In this document: in pieces, positions 1 through 5,577 of the stretch | Layout: each line of letters starts with the position of its first letter | How positions within the stretch are numbered: the first letter of the stretch is position 1 | Translations under genes and position numbers: made by a program | The notes under the pieces: model-generated | Seen by the model: the letters and a program-made list of their open reading frames with translations, nothing else | What the model was told of the DNA's origin: nothing | Database searches by the model: none | Assembly: GCA_965370715.1 (NCBI GenBank) | Contig: CBDUVQ010000061.1 | Location: 1 to 5,577 of the forward strand | Length of the DNA: 5,577 bases | DNA from: JAFCBV01 sp965370715 | GTDB taxonomy: Archaea; EX4484-52; B79-G9 | Reading direction: 5' to 3'

Positions 1-139
1 CAAGGCGCCTGTGGGCAAGAGAAATGTTTTTGTCAATATAGAACCCTTCTGCGTCAGGGCCGCGGTGCTTCATTGCAGAAGCCATTTTCTTGAGAAGCGC
101 TTTGTCTTCAAAGCCGAGAAAGCCGGTGATTGCGCACAT
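1..139 (-). CDS. asnB: Asparagine synthase (glutamine-hydrolysing)-type amidotransferase, N-terminal part (partial)
   Basis: Only the first 46 codons are in the window; the gene continues past the left edge. The protein starts MCAITGF, so removal of Met would expose Cys2, the N-terminal nucleophile of class II glutamine amidotransferases. HRGPD lies at residues 25-29 and HRRL at 43-46, both in the places expected for the glutaminase domain of the AsnB family. The family releases ammonia from glutamine and uses it, with ATP, to amidate a carboxylate, classically aspartate. The ATP-binding synthase domain is outside the window, so the acceptor cannot be judged. AsnB-like proteins in polysaccharide loci may instead act on sugar acids or other substrates. 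The start is fixed by the need for Cys at position 2. No Shine-Dalgarno motif precedes it, but a TATA-like box lies about 25 bases upstream. The family call is firm; the asparagine-making role is less sure. Confidence 0.88.
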   Translation of the reverse strand, partial: MCAITGFLGFEDKALLKKMASAMKHRGPDAEGFYIDKNISLAHRRL

Positions 140-158
140 GGGTTATAGAGGGACGAAT

Positions 159-168
159 TATTTTTTAA
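159..168 (-). promoter_or_regulatory. TATA-like box for the asnB-type gene
   Basis: On the minus strand the bases read TTAAAAAATA. The centre (about 164) lies 25 bases upstream of the A of the ATG at 139, the distance expected if transcription starts at the start codon itself (leaderless mRNA). The bases just before the ATG (CTCTATAACCC) contain no Shine-Dalgarno motif. The upstream bases (AACCC) do not look like a purine-rich BRE, so the call rests on position and A/T content and on agreement with the other two promoters in the window. Confidence 0.45.
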
Positions 169-272
169 GGGTTGAGTGTTCTGCATAGTTTTTGGCCTTT
201 TATTGGAGAGGTAATTTTTCAAGAGCAAATTAAGGAGTGACTTCAAGCCACCATTTGACCATATTATGATTC

Positions 273-1850
273 CTACGAATCGCTGTTACTGAATTTGTAC
301 ACATATATTGGATCCAAACAAAACCCTTTGTTTTTCAAAACATCAAAAAATCCGTAAATGTAGCTTTTATTATAGTAGTAATGCCCCAGAAGTTTCGGGT
401 CTTGAACTCGCGTATTTTCAATAAAGCAAACAACATCAATAAGAACTGCATTTTCATCTAAATAAGCCCGTACTTGGTCTGCCTTTGGATGAACAGAAGG
501 ATTGAGTACTTTTTCAAGCGCATAGGTGTCGGCAACAAAGTACATTGGGTTTATTTCGTTGAATAATTCATCTATTGTTTTTTCTCCCGAGGTGAGCCTC
601 TTATCGAGTGCGTCAATGTCTGATAGCCTGTTTTTGAAAAGAAAATACATTGAGGATGTGCCAACAACCTTTCCTGCATTATTGTCGCCGTAATTCTGGT
701 TTGAAACGTATTCTTGAAGAGCATAATAATTATTCGAATGTGTCATTACGGTGAAAAGGGCTGATGACGTGATTAGACCAAAAAGGACAACCATGGAGAG
801 CACCACTAGCGGCAGTATTTTACCGTATTTTTTTGCAGACACATATATCATGTTTGCGGCAAGTATGCTCCAGAGAGGTATAATTGCAGAGAAGTGTTGG
901 CTAGTCTTTGTGCTTATCAACGGAAAAAGCAATAAGTAGGATATAACAATGAGGGATATTGGCCTCATTTTTCGGTATCTAAATGAATATATGAGTGAAA
1001 CCAAAAAAATAATGCCCAAAAGCAACATTGCTTTACTACCGAAAAAAAGACCGTATCTTTGTGATTCTGCAAAAATGTTGTCGAGAATCGAATTTTGTGA
1101 GTTCATACGAAATTCCAGAAATTGTACGGCGAAAACTTTTGGGTTTTTAAGTGCATACAGTATCCAGGGCATGATGCCTGCAAAAAAGCCAGACATGAGC
1201 AGAACACATTTTGTAATGAATGGCATACATAGCTTTGTTTTATCAAATGCAAGTGCTACAAGAGCAACCAGCATGAAAACGCCGACAGGATGAGACATTG
1301 TAGCAAATGCCGCAAGCAGTCCTGCAATTACAAAGTATTTTCCTTTTTTTAGTTTTTCGGCAGCAAGATAAGTAGTGAGCGCAAGTACATTAAACGCACC
1401 CACAAGAACATCCGGCCTGTTTTCTAAGAAGGCATATGCAAAATAAGTGCTGTTTGACAAGAGCAGCAGAATAGATATTATGGCGACTTCTTCACAGGCA
1501 ATTTTTTTTGCAAGAAAATATGTTGCCAAAAATGCAATTGAGATTATAAACAGCAGCAACATCTCTGTTTGGAGCAGGCCGAACCCGAAAATAAAATATG
1601 TTATTGCTTCAAGCATGAAATAGAACGGCGGCCACCAGAATGTTCCGGCTTCCATCATCATCCAACCAGCTCTTGAATGAGTTGCAAACCCGTTTCCTTC
1701 AACAAGGTTGTGCGCTGGCTCTGCAATCCATCCGGTGTCTTGTCTTTGTAGGGGGTATGATGTGTAAAAATAAGTGTAAATGATGAATGTCGAGATAATG
1801 AAAAATTGCAAAAATCGCATTTGTTTTTTAGAGAAGATTGTGTGTGTCAT
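273..1850 (-). CDS. GT-C fold membrane glycosyltransferase (ArnT/PMT-like), 525 aa
   Basis: A polytopic membrane protein with about 11-12 hydrophobic segments over roughly residues 13-367, followed by a soluble C-terminal domain of about 150 residues. This is the architecture of GT-C glycosyltransferases of the ArnT/dolichyl-phosphate-mannose mannosyltransferase superfamily. After the first segment comes RQDTGWIAEP with an acidic residue (Asp38) in the place of the catalytic Asp of the first outer loop. WPPFY (73-77) resembles the family's HPPL-type motif, and ENRPD (144-148) and SHP (186-188) also fit the family. Such enzymes take sugar from a polyprenyl-phosphate donor and act on the outer face of the membrane; donor and acceptor here are unknown. 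An in-frame ATG 15 bases upstream (1865) would add MLFSV. The ATG at 1850 is preferred because a TATA-like box lies 25.5 bases before it, too close to the upstream ATG. The gene reads away from the CDP-sugar operon and shares its divergent promoter region. Confidence 0.85.
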   Translation of the reverse strand: MTHTIFSKKQMRFLQFFIISTFIIYTYFYTSYPLQRQDTGWIAEPAHNLVEGNGFATHSRAGWMMMEAGTFWWPPFYFMLEAITYFIFGFGLLQTEMLLLFIISIAFLATYFLAKKIACEEVAIISILLLLSNSTYFAYAFLENRPDVLVGAFNVLALTTYLAAEKLKKGKYFVIAGLLAAFATMSHPVGVFMLVALVALAFDKTKLCMPFITKCVLLMSGFFAGIMPWILYALKNPKVFAVQFLEFRMNSQNSILDNIFAESQRYGLFFGSKAMLLLGIIFLVSLIYSFRYRKMRPISLIVISYLLLFPLISTKTSQHFSAIIPLWSILAANMIYVSAKKYGKILPLVVLSMVVLFGLITSSALFTVMTHSNNYYALQEYVSNQNYGDNNAGKVVGTSSMYFLFKNRLSDIDALDKRLTSGEKTIDELFNEINPMYFVADTYALEKVLNPSVHPKADQVRAYLDENAVLIDVVCFIENTRVQDPKLLGHYYYNKSYIYGFFDVLKNKGFCLDPIYVYKFSNSDS

Positions 1851-1871
1851 TACAGAAAATAGCATATTTTA

Positions 1872-1884
1872 TTTTATATCTTTA
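1872..1884 (-). promoter_or_regulatory. BRE/TATA-like promoter of the GT-C gene
   Basis: On the minus strand this reads TAAAG followed by ATATAAAA: a purine-rich BRE-like element directly before a good TATA box (1872-1879). The centre at 1875.5 is 25.5 bases upstream of the ATG at 1850 and only about 10 from the ATG at 1865. This supports a leaderless start at 1850. A bacterial reading is poor: the nearest TTTACA is only 12 bases from the TATAAA. Confidence 0.6.
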
Positions 1885-1993
1885 TGATTTTGTAAACGAA
1901 AAATACGCTATGTTTTTTTGTCCGACTGAAGAAATTTTTTACGATGTTTTTAATAATTCGAACACTTCGTTTGTGAGCCCGCGTATGTACCCA

Positions 1994-2001
1994 TTTATAT
2001 T
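1994..2001 (+). promoter_or_regulatory. TATA-like box of the CDP-sugar operon
   Basis: TTTATATT has its centre (1997.5) 24.5 bases before the ATG at 2022 and 18.5 before the ATG at 2016. No Shine-Dalgarno motif precedes either codon (ACGAAAT). The spacing favours a leaderless transcript beginning at 2022. No clear BRE is seen upstream (GTACCCA). It would drive the four plus-strand genes to 5371. Confidence 0.5.
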
Positions 2002-2021
2002 TTTATTAACGAAATATGCCT

Positions 2022-2720
2022 ATGGCAAAAGATGTTGCTTTGTCGATAGTGGTTCCCGCATACAACGAAGAAAAAAACATCACAGTATGCACAACCTCGC
2101 TTGCCAGAGCGCTTAGTACAACATCAATAAATTATGAGATACTTCTTGTAGATAATGGCTCGACAGACAAGACAGCTCATAAGATTGACCTGCTTGCGGT
2201 GCACAATAGGCGGATAAGAAAAATTTCTATTAAAAAGAACATTGGTTATGGTTATGGTGTTCGAAGGGGAATCGATGTTGCCAAAGGAGAGTATGTCGGC
2301 TGGATAGACGCAGATAATCAGGTTGATGTTAGGTTTGTTATTGATGTCTTTTATAAAATCAAAAACAGCGGCGTTGATCTTGTGGCTGCAAAAAGAATAA
2401 CAAGAAACGATGGACTGGCAAGACGAATAGCATCATTGTTTTACAATTCTCTTGTTGCCCTGTTTTTTTTCACAAGGGTAGATGACACCAATGCCAAACC
2501 AAAAATATTTAGAAAAAAAGCCTATATGAAGGCAGAGATAATGTCCAACGACTGGTTTATAGATACGGAATTATTATTAAAGTTTAAGGCAAGAAATTAT
2601 TCTGTTGCAAGGGTGGAATGCGCTTCAAAAGAGAGGGCCCACGGAACATCCAATGTCAAAATTAGCACAGTGCTGGAGTTCGTAAAAAACCTTGTCTTGT
2701 TTAGGCTGGGACTGAGATAA
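2022..2720 (+). CDS. Family 2 glycosyltransferase, DPM1/polyprenyl-phosphate glycosyltransferase-like, 232 aa
   Basis: A cytoplasmic GT-A fold inverting glycosyltransferase. The N-terminal nucleotide-binding strand carries SIVVPAYNEE (8-17) and VDNGSTD (43-49). The metal-binding DxD-type motif is DADN (96-99) within GWIDADNQ. The later VDDTNAKPKIFRK stretch (about 153-165), DWFIDTELL (177-185) and RAHGTSNVK (205-213) follow the order seen in dolichyl-phosphate mannose/glucose synthase-like members of GT2. It has no C-terminal transmembrane pair, so it is the short, soluble or peripheral form. The likely role is moving a sugar from a nucleotide donor to a polyprenyl phosphate or growing glycan; the donor could be the CDP-sugar made by the next three genes, but that is inference. 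An in-frame ATG at 2016 would add two residues; 2022 was chosen from the TATA spacing. It is first in the operon, and its stop is one base before the next start. The family call is sure; the substrate is unknown. Confidence 0.88.
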   Translation: MAKDVALSIVVPAYNEEKNITVCTTSLARALSTTSINYEILLVDNGSTDKTAHKIDLLAVHNRRIRKISIKKNIGYGYGVRRGIDVAKGEYVGWIDADNQVDVRFVIDVFYKIKNSGVDLVAAKRITRNDGLARRIASLFYNSLVALFFFTRVDDTNAKPKIFRKKAYMKAEIMSNDWFIDTELLLKFKARNYSVARVECASKERAHGTSNVKISTVLEFVKNLVLFRLGLR

Positions 2721-2721
2721 T

Positions 2722-3501
2722 ATGCAGAAAATGCCTGTAGTGATATTATGTGGCGGAAAAGGAACCCGCCTGCGCGAGCAGACAGAATACATCCCGAAGC
2801 CTTTGGTTGAAATAGGGGGAAAGCCGATTCTTTGGCACATAATGAAGATGTACTCGCACTACGGATACAATGATTTTATTCTGGCGCTTGGGTACAAAGG
2901 CGAGACAATAAAGCAGTATTTCATGGATTATTCCTGGAGGGCGAATGACATATCAATCGATATGTCAACAGGCAAGACAGAAATTATATCGGATGGCGCA
3001 CCCCTCCCATGGAACATCAAGTTCGTGGATACCGGGCAGGAAACAAACACTGGCGGGAGAATAAAGAAACTTCAAAATCAGATAAATACAGACACTTTCA
3101 TGGTGACTTATGGTGATGGCCTTTCAGACATAAACATAGGCAAACTTGTTGAGTTCCACAATAGCCACGGTAAAACAGCGACGCTCACTGGTGTGTTTCC
3201 GTTTAGTTCATTTGGTGTGATTAAGTTTACCAGAGAAAACCTAATAACTCTTTTTGATGAGAAGCCAAAAACAGACACCAGAATAAATGGTGGCTTCTTC
3301 GTATTTCGAAGAAATGTTTTTGAAATCCTAGGCGAAAATGATGTATTGGAACAAGAGCCACTCCGGGGCCTTGCAAAAAAAAGGGAACTTGCAATATACA
3401 AACACGATGGCTTCTGGAAATGCATGGATACATACAGGGATTATCTTTCTTTCAATGAGATGTGGTCTAAAGGAGACACTCTCTGGAAAGTGTGGTCATG
3501 A
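2722..3501 (+). CDS. rfbF: Glucose-1-phosphate cytidylyltransferase (CDP-glucose pyrophosphorylase)
   Basis: Makes CDP-glucose and pyrophosphate from CTP and alpha-D-glucose-1-phosphate, the entry step to CDP-linked deoxysugars. At 259 aa it matches the usual RfbF length of about 257. The nucleotidyltransferase signature GGKGTRLRE (11-19) and PKPLVEIGGKPILWHIMK (25-42) are followed by TGQETNTGGR (104-113), YGDG (130-133, with the metal-binding Asp), NGGFFV (189-194), EPL (212-214) and FWKCMDTYRD (231-240). GKPILWHIMK and the GFW-CMDT ending separate this family from the related glucose-1-phosphate thymidylyl- and uridylyltransferases. The third residue of the GGxGTR loop is Lys, where Leu or Phe is common. 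A second ATG at 2731 is possible, but the first places the gene one base after the GT2 stop. No convincing Shine-Dalgarno motif is seen, so translational coupling is likely. Its stop codon overlaps the next start in ATGA. Confidence 0.95.
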   Translation: MQKMPVVILCGGKGTRLREQTEYIPKPLVEIGGKPILWHIMKMYSHYGYNDFILALGYKGETIKQYFMDYSWRANDISIDMSTGKTEIISDGAPLPWNIKFVDTGQETNTGGRIKKLQNQINTDTFMVTYGDGLSDINIGKLVEFHNSHGKTATLTGVFPFSSFGVIKFTRENLITLFDEKPKTDTRINGGFFVFRRNVFEILGENDVLEQEPLRGLAKKRELAIYKHDGFWKCMDTYRDYLSFNEMWSKGDTLWKVWS

Positions 3502-4478
3502 TGGCGTCCTTAAACGGCAAAAATGTTCTTGTAACCGGAGCCTGCGGGTTTCTTGGGTCTTGGCTTTCAAAAGAGCTTGTAAAGCAAGGGGCAAATGTCA
3601 CAGCTCTTGACCTTGAATTTAATTCAATGTCAAACTTCAGGCTGCTTCATCTCGAAGAAAAAACAAATATTGTGGCAGGCTCGCTAGAGAAATACGGTCT
3701 TGTTGAATATGCTTTGAATAGGTATGATATTGACACCTGTTTTCATCTCGGAGCGCAGGCAATCGTTCCTGTTGCAAACAGAGCCCCAATGCAGACATTC
3801 AAAAGCAATATTGAAGGGACATGGAATGTTCTTGAAGCCTCGCGAAGGCTTGGAACACTTGAGCGCATTGTCGTGGCATCAAGCGATAAGGCATATGGTG
3901 AACAGGAAACTCTTCCTTATACAGAGAATGCGCCTTTGAAGGGCATGCACCCCTATGATGTTTCAAAGTCATGCACTGATTTGTTGTCACAGGCTTATTT
4001 TCATACATATGGGTTGCCCGTAAGCATTGCGCGCTGCGGAAACATATATGGCGGGGGCGACCTTCACTTCAGCAGGATTGTTCCGGGAACAATAAAGTCT
4101 GCGTTATCCGGACAGCAGCCGATAATCAGAAGCGACGGGATGCCGGTGCGCGATTATATTTATGTTGAGGATGTTGTCGCAGGATACATCACAATCGCAG
4201 AAAAGATGAAAAGCAAAGACATCGCAGGGCAGGCATTCAATTTCGGGACAAACAAGCCGCTTTCTGTGAAAGAGATTGTCTCAAAAATACTCAGTGCATG
4301 TGAAAAACAAGACCTGAAGCCGAAGATTCTTGCAAAAAGCAGCGGTGAAATAAAGAGGCAATATCTTTCAAGCGACAAGGCAAAGCAGCTTCTTGGCTGG
4401 TCGCAAAAGACCAGTATAGATGATGGGCTGAAACCAACAGTCAAGTGGTATTCTGATTTTTTCAGGAGAAACAAATGA
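3498..4478 (+). CDS. rfbG: CDP-glucose 4,6-dehydratase-type NAD-dependent SDR
   Basis: Predicted to convert CDP-D-glucose to CDP-4-dehydro-6-deoxy-D-glucose with bound NAD+. The 326-residue protein is an extended SDR with the Rossmann motif GACGFLG (14-20) followed by SWL, as in RfbG proteins. An Asp (38) ends the second strand (VTALD), which favours NAD+. HLGAQ (84-88) and SSDKAYG (128-134) come next, with the catalytic pair Tyr153/Lys157 in YDVSK. The Asp130-Lys131 pair, rather than the Asp-Glu of dTDP-glucose and GDP-mannose dehydratases, is the mark of the CDP-glucose enzyme. RCGNIYGGGDLHFSRIVPG (179-197) is also typical. The ATG at 3498 overlaps the RfbF stop by four bases (ATGA). An ATG follows at 3501, and a GTG at 3492 would add two residues. 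The neighbouring RfbF supplies its substrate, which strengthens the call. A related nucleotide-sugar dehydratase or epimerase is the alternative. Confidence 0.88.
   Translation: MMASLNGKNVLVTGACGFLGSWLSKELVKQGANVTALDLEFNSMSNFRLLHLEEKTNIVAGSLEKYGLVEYALNRYDIDTCFHLGAQAIVPVANRAPMQTFKSNIEGTWNVLEASRRLGTLERIVVASSDKAYGEQETLPYTENAPLKGMHPYDVSKSCTDLLSQAYFHTYGLPVSIARCGNIYGGGDLHFSRIVPGTIKSALSGQQPIIRSDGMPVRDYIYVEDVVAGYITIAEKMKSKDIAGQAFNFGTNKPLSVKEIVSKILSACEKQDLKPKILAKSSGEIKRQYLSSDKAKQLLGWSQKTSIDDGLKPTVKWYSDFFRRNK
4464..4468 (+). promoter_or_regulatory. Ribosome-binding site of the terminal SDR gene
   Basis: AGGAG lies six bases before the ATG at 4475, inside the 3' end of the dehydratase gene. It is the only strong Shine-Dalgarno motif before a start in the window. 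It fixes the start of the last operon gene and contrasts with the motif-free starts of the first genes. Confidence 0.75.
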
Positions 4479-5371
4479 TTGATATTTCCAAAACATCTGT
4501 TCTTGTGACAGGCGCGACAGGGTTTATAGGCAGGCACCTCACAAAAAGGCTTTTGAAAGAAGGCGCTTATGTATCAGTGGTTTCAAAAAATAAAACAGAC
4601 TTTAAGGGGGCAGATGTTTTTTGCGCAGATATACTTGACAAGGATGCGCTAAATGCTGTTGTCTGCAAGGTGAAACCGAAACTTGTATTTCATCTGGCAG
4701 CAATAATCCGGGCAAAAACACCTGAAGAAGAAAGAAAAATGCTTGAAACAAATGTTCGAGGCACAAAGAACATCCTTTTACTGTCTGGCAAGGCAAAGGT
4801 TGCGCGCTTCATCAACTTAAGCACAAGCGATGTCTACGGAACTTCGCACACCCCTTGTATTGAGTCGCAGTCTTTGAAGCCGCGTTCTGTATATGGCACA
4901 TCAAAAATGCTTGCAGAAGAACTTTGCATGCATTATTCAAAAGAGCTTTCATTGCCCGTGCTCACAATACGCCCGTTTCTTGTCTACGGTCCTGGACAGT
5001 CCAATGAAATGCTTATTCCATATGTTGTGCGAAGTGCACTGGAGGGAAAAGACATTTCCCTTGTTTCTGCAACAAGCATGCGCGACCCGATATTTGTAGG
5101 GGATTTTGTCGAGTATCTTATTTGTGCTGCAAAAAATCAAAACATGCCCGAAATAACCAATGCAGGGTCAGGCAAAGCATACACTGTGCTTCAGATTGCT
5201 GAAGAGGTACTTAGACTTTGCGCCAGTAAGTCAAAGCTGATTGTTTCAAAGGGCAAAGAGCCGACATCTCTTGTTGCAGACACAAAAAAGCAGAAAGAGG
5301 TCTTTGGGTTTCTTCCGAAAACGACGCTTGAAAACGGGCTTGCAAAGACAATTGATTATTTTCGGTTCTGA
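4475..5371 (+). CDS. Extended-SDR nucleotide-sugar reductase/epimerase, probably acting on CDP-4-dehydro-6-deoxyhexose
   Basis: A 298-residue extended SDR: GATGFIG (13-19), HLAA (73-76), STSDVYG (116-122), catalytic Tyr140/Lys144 in YGTSK, RPFLVYGPG (166-174) and RDPIFVGD (203-210). It lacks the Asp-Lys or Asp-Glu dehydratase pair (the site reads SDV), so it is more likely a 4-ketoreductase or epimerase. The second strand ends VSVVSKNK with no Asp and two Lys, which suggests NADP(H) rather than NAD+ and so a reductase. Its gene overlaps the dehydratase stop by four bases (ATGA) and has its own AGGAG site. By position it would finish the CDP-sugar, comparable to the RfbJ/RfbS/RfbE group (abequose, paratose and tyvelose synthesis) or to enzymes making CDP-6-deoxyhexoses. 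The exact product cannot be read from the sequence. It is last in the operon, and its final 16 bases overlap the end of the converging FAD-protein gene. Confidence 0.85.
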   Translation: MIDISKTSVLVTGATGFIGRHLTKRLLKEGAYVSVVSKNKTDFKGADVFCADILDKDALNAVVCKVKPKLVFHLAAIIRAKTPEEERKMLETNVRGTKNILLLSGKAKVARFINLSTSDVYGTSHTPCIESQSLKPRSVYGTSKMLAEELCMHYSKELSLPVLTIRPFLVYGPGQSNEMLIPYVVRSALEGKDISLVSATSMRDPIFVGDFVEYLICAAKNQNMPEITNAGSGKAYTVLQIAEEVLRLCASKSKLIVSKGKEPTSLVADTKKQKEVFGFLPKTTLENGLAKTIDYFRF

Positions 5372-5577
5372 ATCGCTCGGGCAACAGCCTCTCCATCCTC
5401 TAGAGAAGAGTTCATAGTCCTTATTTTTGGAAAGAAGACTGAGGTTCCTGCATAGTATAGTTTGTCTACAGGGGTTGTGTGGTTTGGGCAGTATTCTGCA
5501 AAGTGTTTGTCATATATCGGATCGGCATAAGTGTTTCTAAACACACGATACCATAGAATTTTCGCGCGAGGAAAATA
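5356..5577 (-). CDS. FAD-dependent amine-oxidase-like oxidoreductase, C-terminal part (partial)
   Basis: The last 73 codons of a gene that enters from the right edge; the reading frame is open from 5577 to a TAA at 5356-5358. The end of the protein carries KLYYAGTSVFFP, then TMNSSLEDGEAVARAI. This resembles the C-terminal FAD-contacting segment (AGT/AGN, then NSAxxSGxxxA) of amine oxidase, protoporphyrinogen oxidase-like and UDP-galactopyranose mutase-like flavoproteins. The N-terminal dinucleotide-binding GxGxxG region is outside the window, so the subfamily and substrate cannot be given. FAD proteins of this kind occur in glycan loci as sugar mutases or isoprenoid-modifying enzymes, so a related role is possible but unproven. 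It converges on the CDP-sugar operon, and the coding ends overlap by 16 bases. A GTG at 5542-5544 is internal, since the similarity continues upstream of it. Confidence 0.65.
   Translation of the reverse strand, partial: YFPRAKILWYRVFRNTYADPIYDKHFAEYCPNHTTPVDKLYYAGTSVFFPKIRTMNSSLEDGEAVARAIQNRK

Noticed and set aside
140..272. A possible small gene or RNA in the spacer between the GT-C and asnB-type genes
   Set aside because: No stable long hairpin, start with ribosome-binding site or repeat was seen by eye; only the TATA-like box of the asnB-type gene can be supported.
949..1293. A 114-codon plus-strand open frame opposite the GT-C gene
   Set aside because: It is the antisense shadow of membrane-segment codons; no promoter, ribosome-binding site or family signature supports it.
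1838..2116. A plus-strand open frame of 92 codons crossing the divergent spacer into the GT2 gene
   Set aside because: It overlaps both the start of the GT-C gene and the first third of codons preceding and within the GT2 N-terminal motifs in another frame, has no ribosome-binding site and no recognisable family.
2463..2470. A run of eight T within the GT2 gene, which could be a terminator or slippage site
   Set aside because: The reading frame continues intact with family motifs on both sides, and the run simply encodes Phe codons in FFF.
3375..3382. A run of eight A within rfbF as a possible frameshift site
   Set aside because: The frame is unbroken and the conserved C-terminal motifs of RfbF follow in the same frame; the run encodes Lys-rich AKKR.
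4160..4537. A 125-codon minus-strand open frame opposite the dehydratase and SDR genes
   Set aside because: It is antisense to well-supported coding sequence with family motifs, crosses a gene junction and shows no motif of its own.

Overview
The window is a piece of a surface-glycan (sugar-nucleotide and glycosyltransferase) locus, most likely from an archaeon. The archaeal call is an inference. Three genes that begin transcription units each have an A/T-rich TATA-like box centred 24.5-26 bases upstream of a start codon, with no Shine-Dalgarno motif. That is the layout of leaderless archaeal transcripts. A clear AGGAG ribosome-binding site appears only inside the operon. Frequent ATA and AGA/AGG codons fit this, but no marker gene (rRNA, ribosomal protein) is present, so the lineage cannot be named.

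Layout. Positions 1-139 (minus) hold the first 46 codons of an asparagine synthase-type glutamine amidotransferase that runs off the left edge. Positions 140-272 are a spacer with its promoter. Positions 273-1850 (minus) encode a multi-membrane-span GT-C glycosyltransferase with a C-terminal soluble domain. Positions 1851-2021 are an A/T-rich divergent promoter region. Positions 2022-5371 (plus) are a tight four-gene operon: a DPM1-like GT2 glycosyltransferase, glucose-1-phosphate cytidylyltransferase (RfbF), CDP-glucose 4,6-dehydratase (RfbG type) and an extended-SDR reductase/epimerase. Its genes are separated by 1 base or overlap by 4 bases. Positions 5356-5577 (minus) are the C-terminal 73 codons of a FAD-dependent amine-oxidase-like protein. 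It converges on the operon, and the two coding ends overlap by 16 bases.

How the genes may work together. RfbF would make CDP-glucose from CTP and glucose-1-phosphate. RfbG would convert it to CDP-4-dehydro-6-deoxyglucose, and the SDR would then reduce or epimerise that intermediate to a finished CDP-6-deoxy-sugar. The GT2 enzyme could transfer a sugar to a polyprenyl-phosphate or glycan acceptor. The divergent GT-C enzyme would use a lipid-linked donor on the outer face of the membrane. The operon closes at the convergent gene without an RfbH-type C3 dehydratase, so a 6-deoxy rather than a 3,6-dideoxy product is the simplest reading of what is visible. No rRNA, tRNA, CRISPR array or mobile element was seen.
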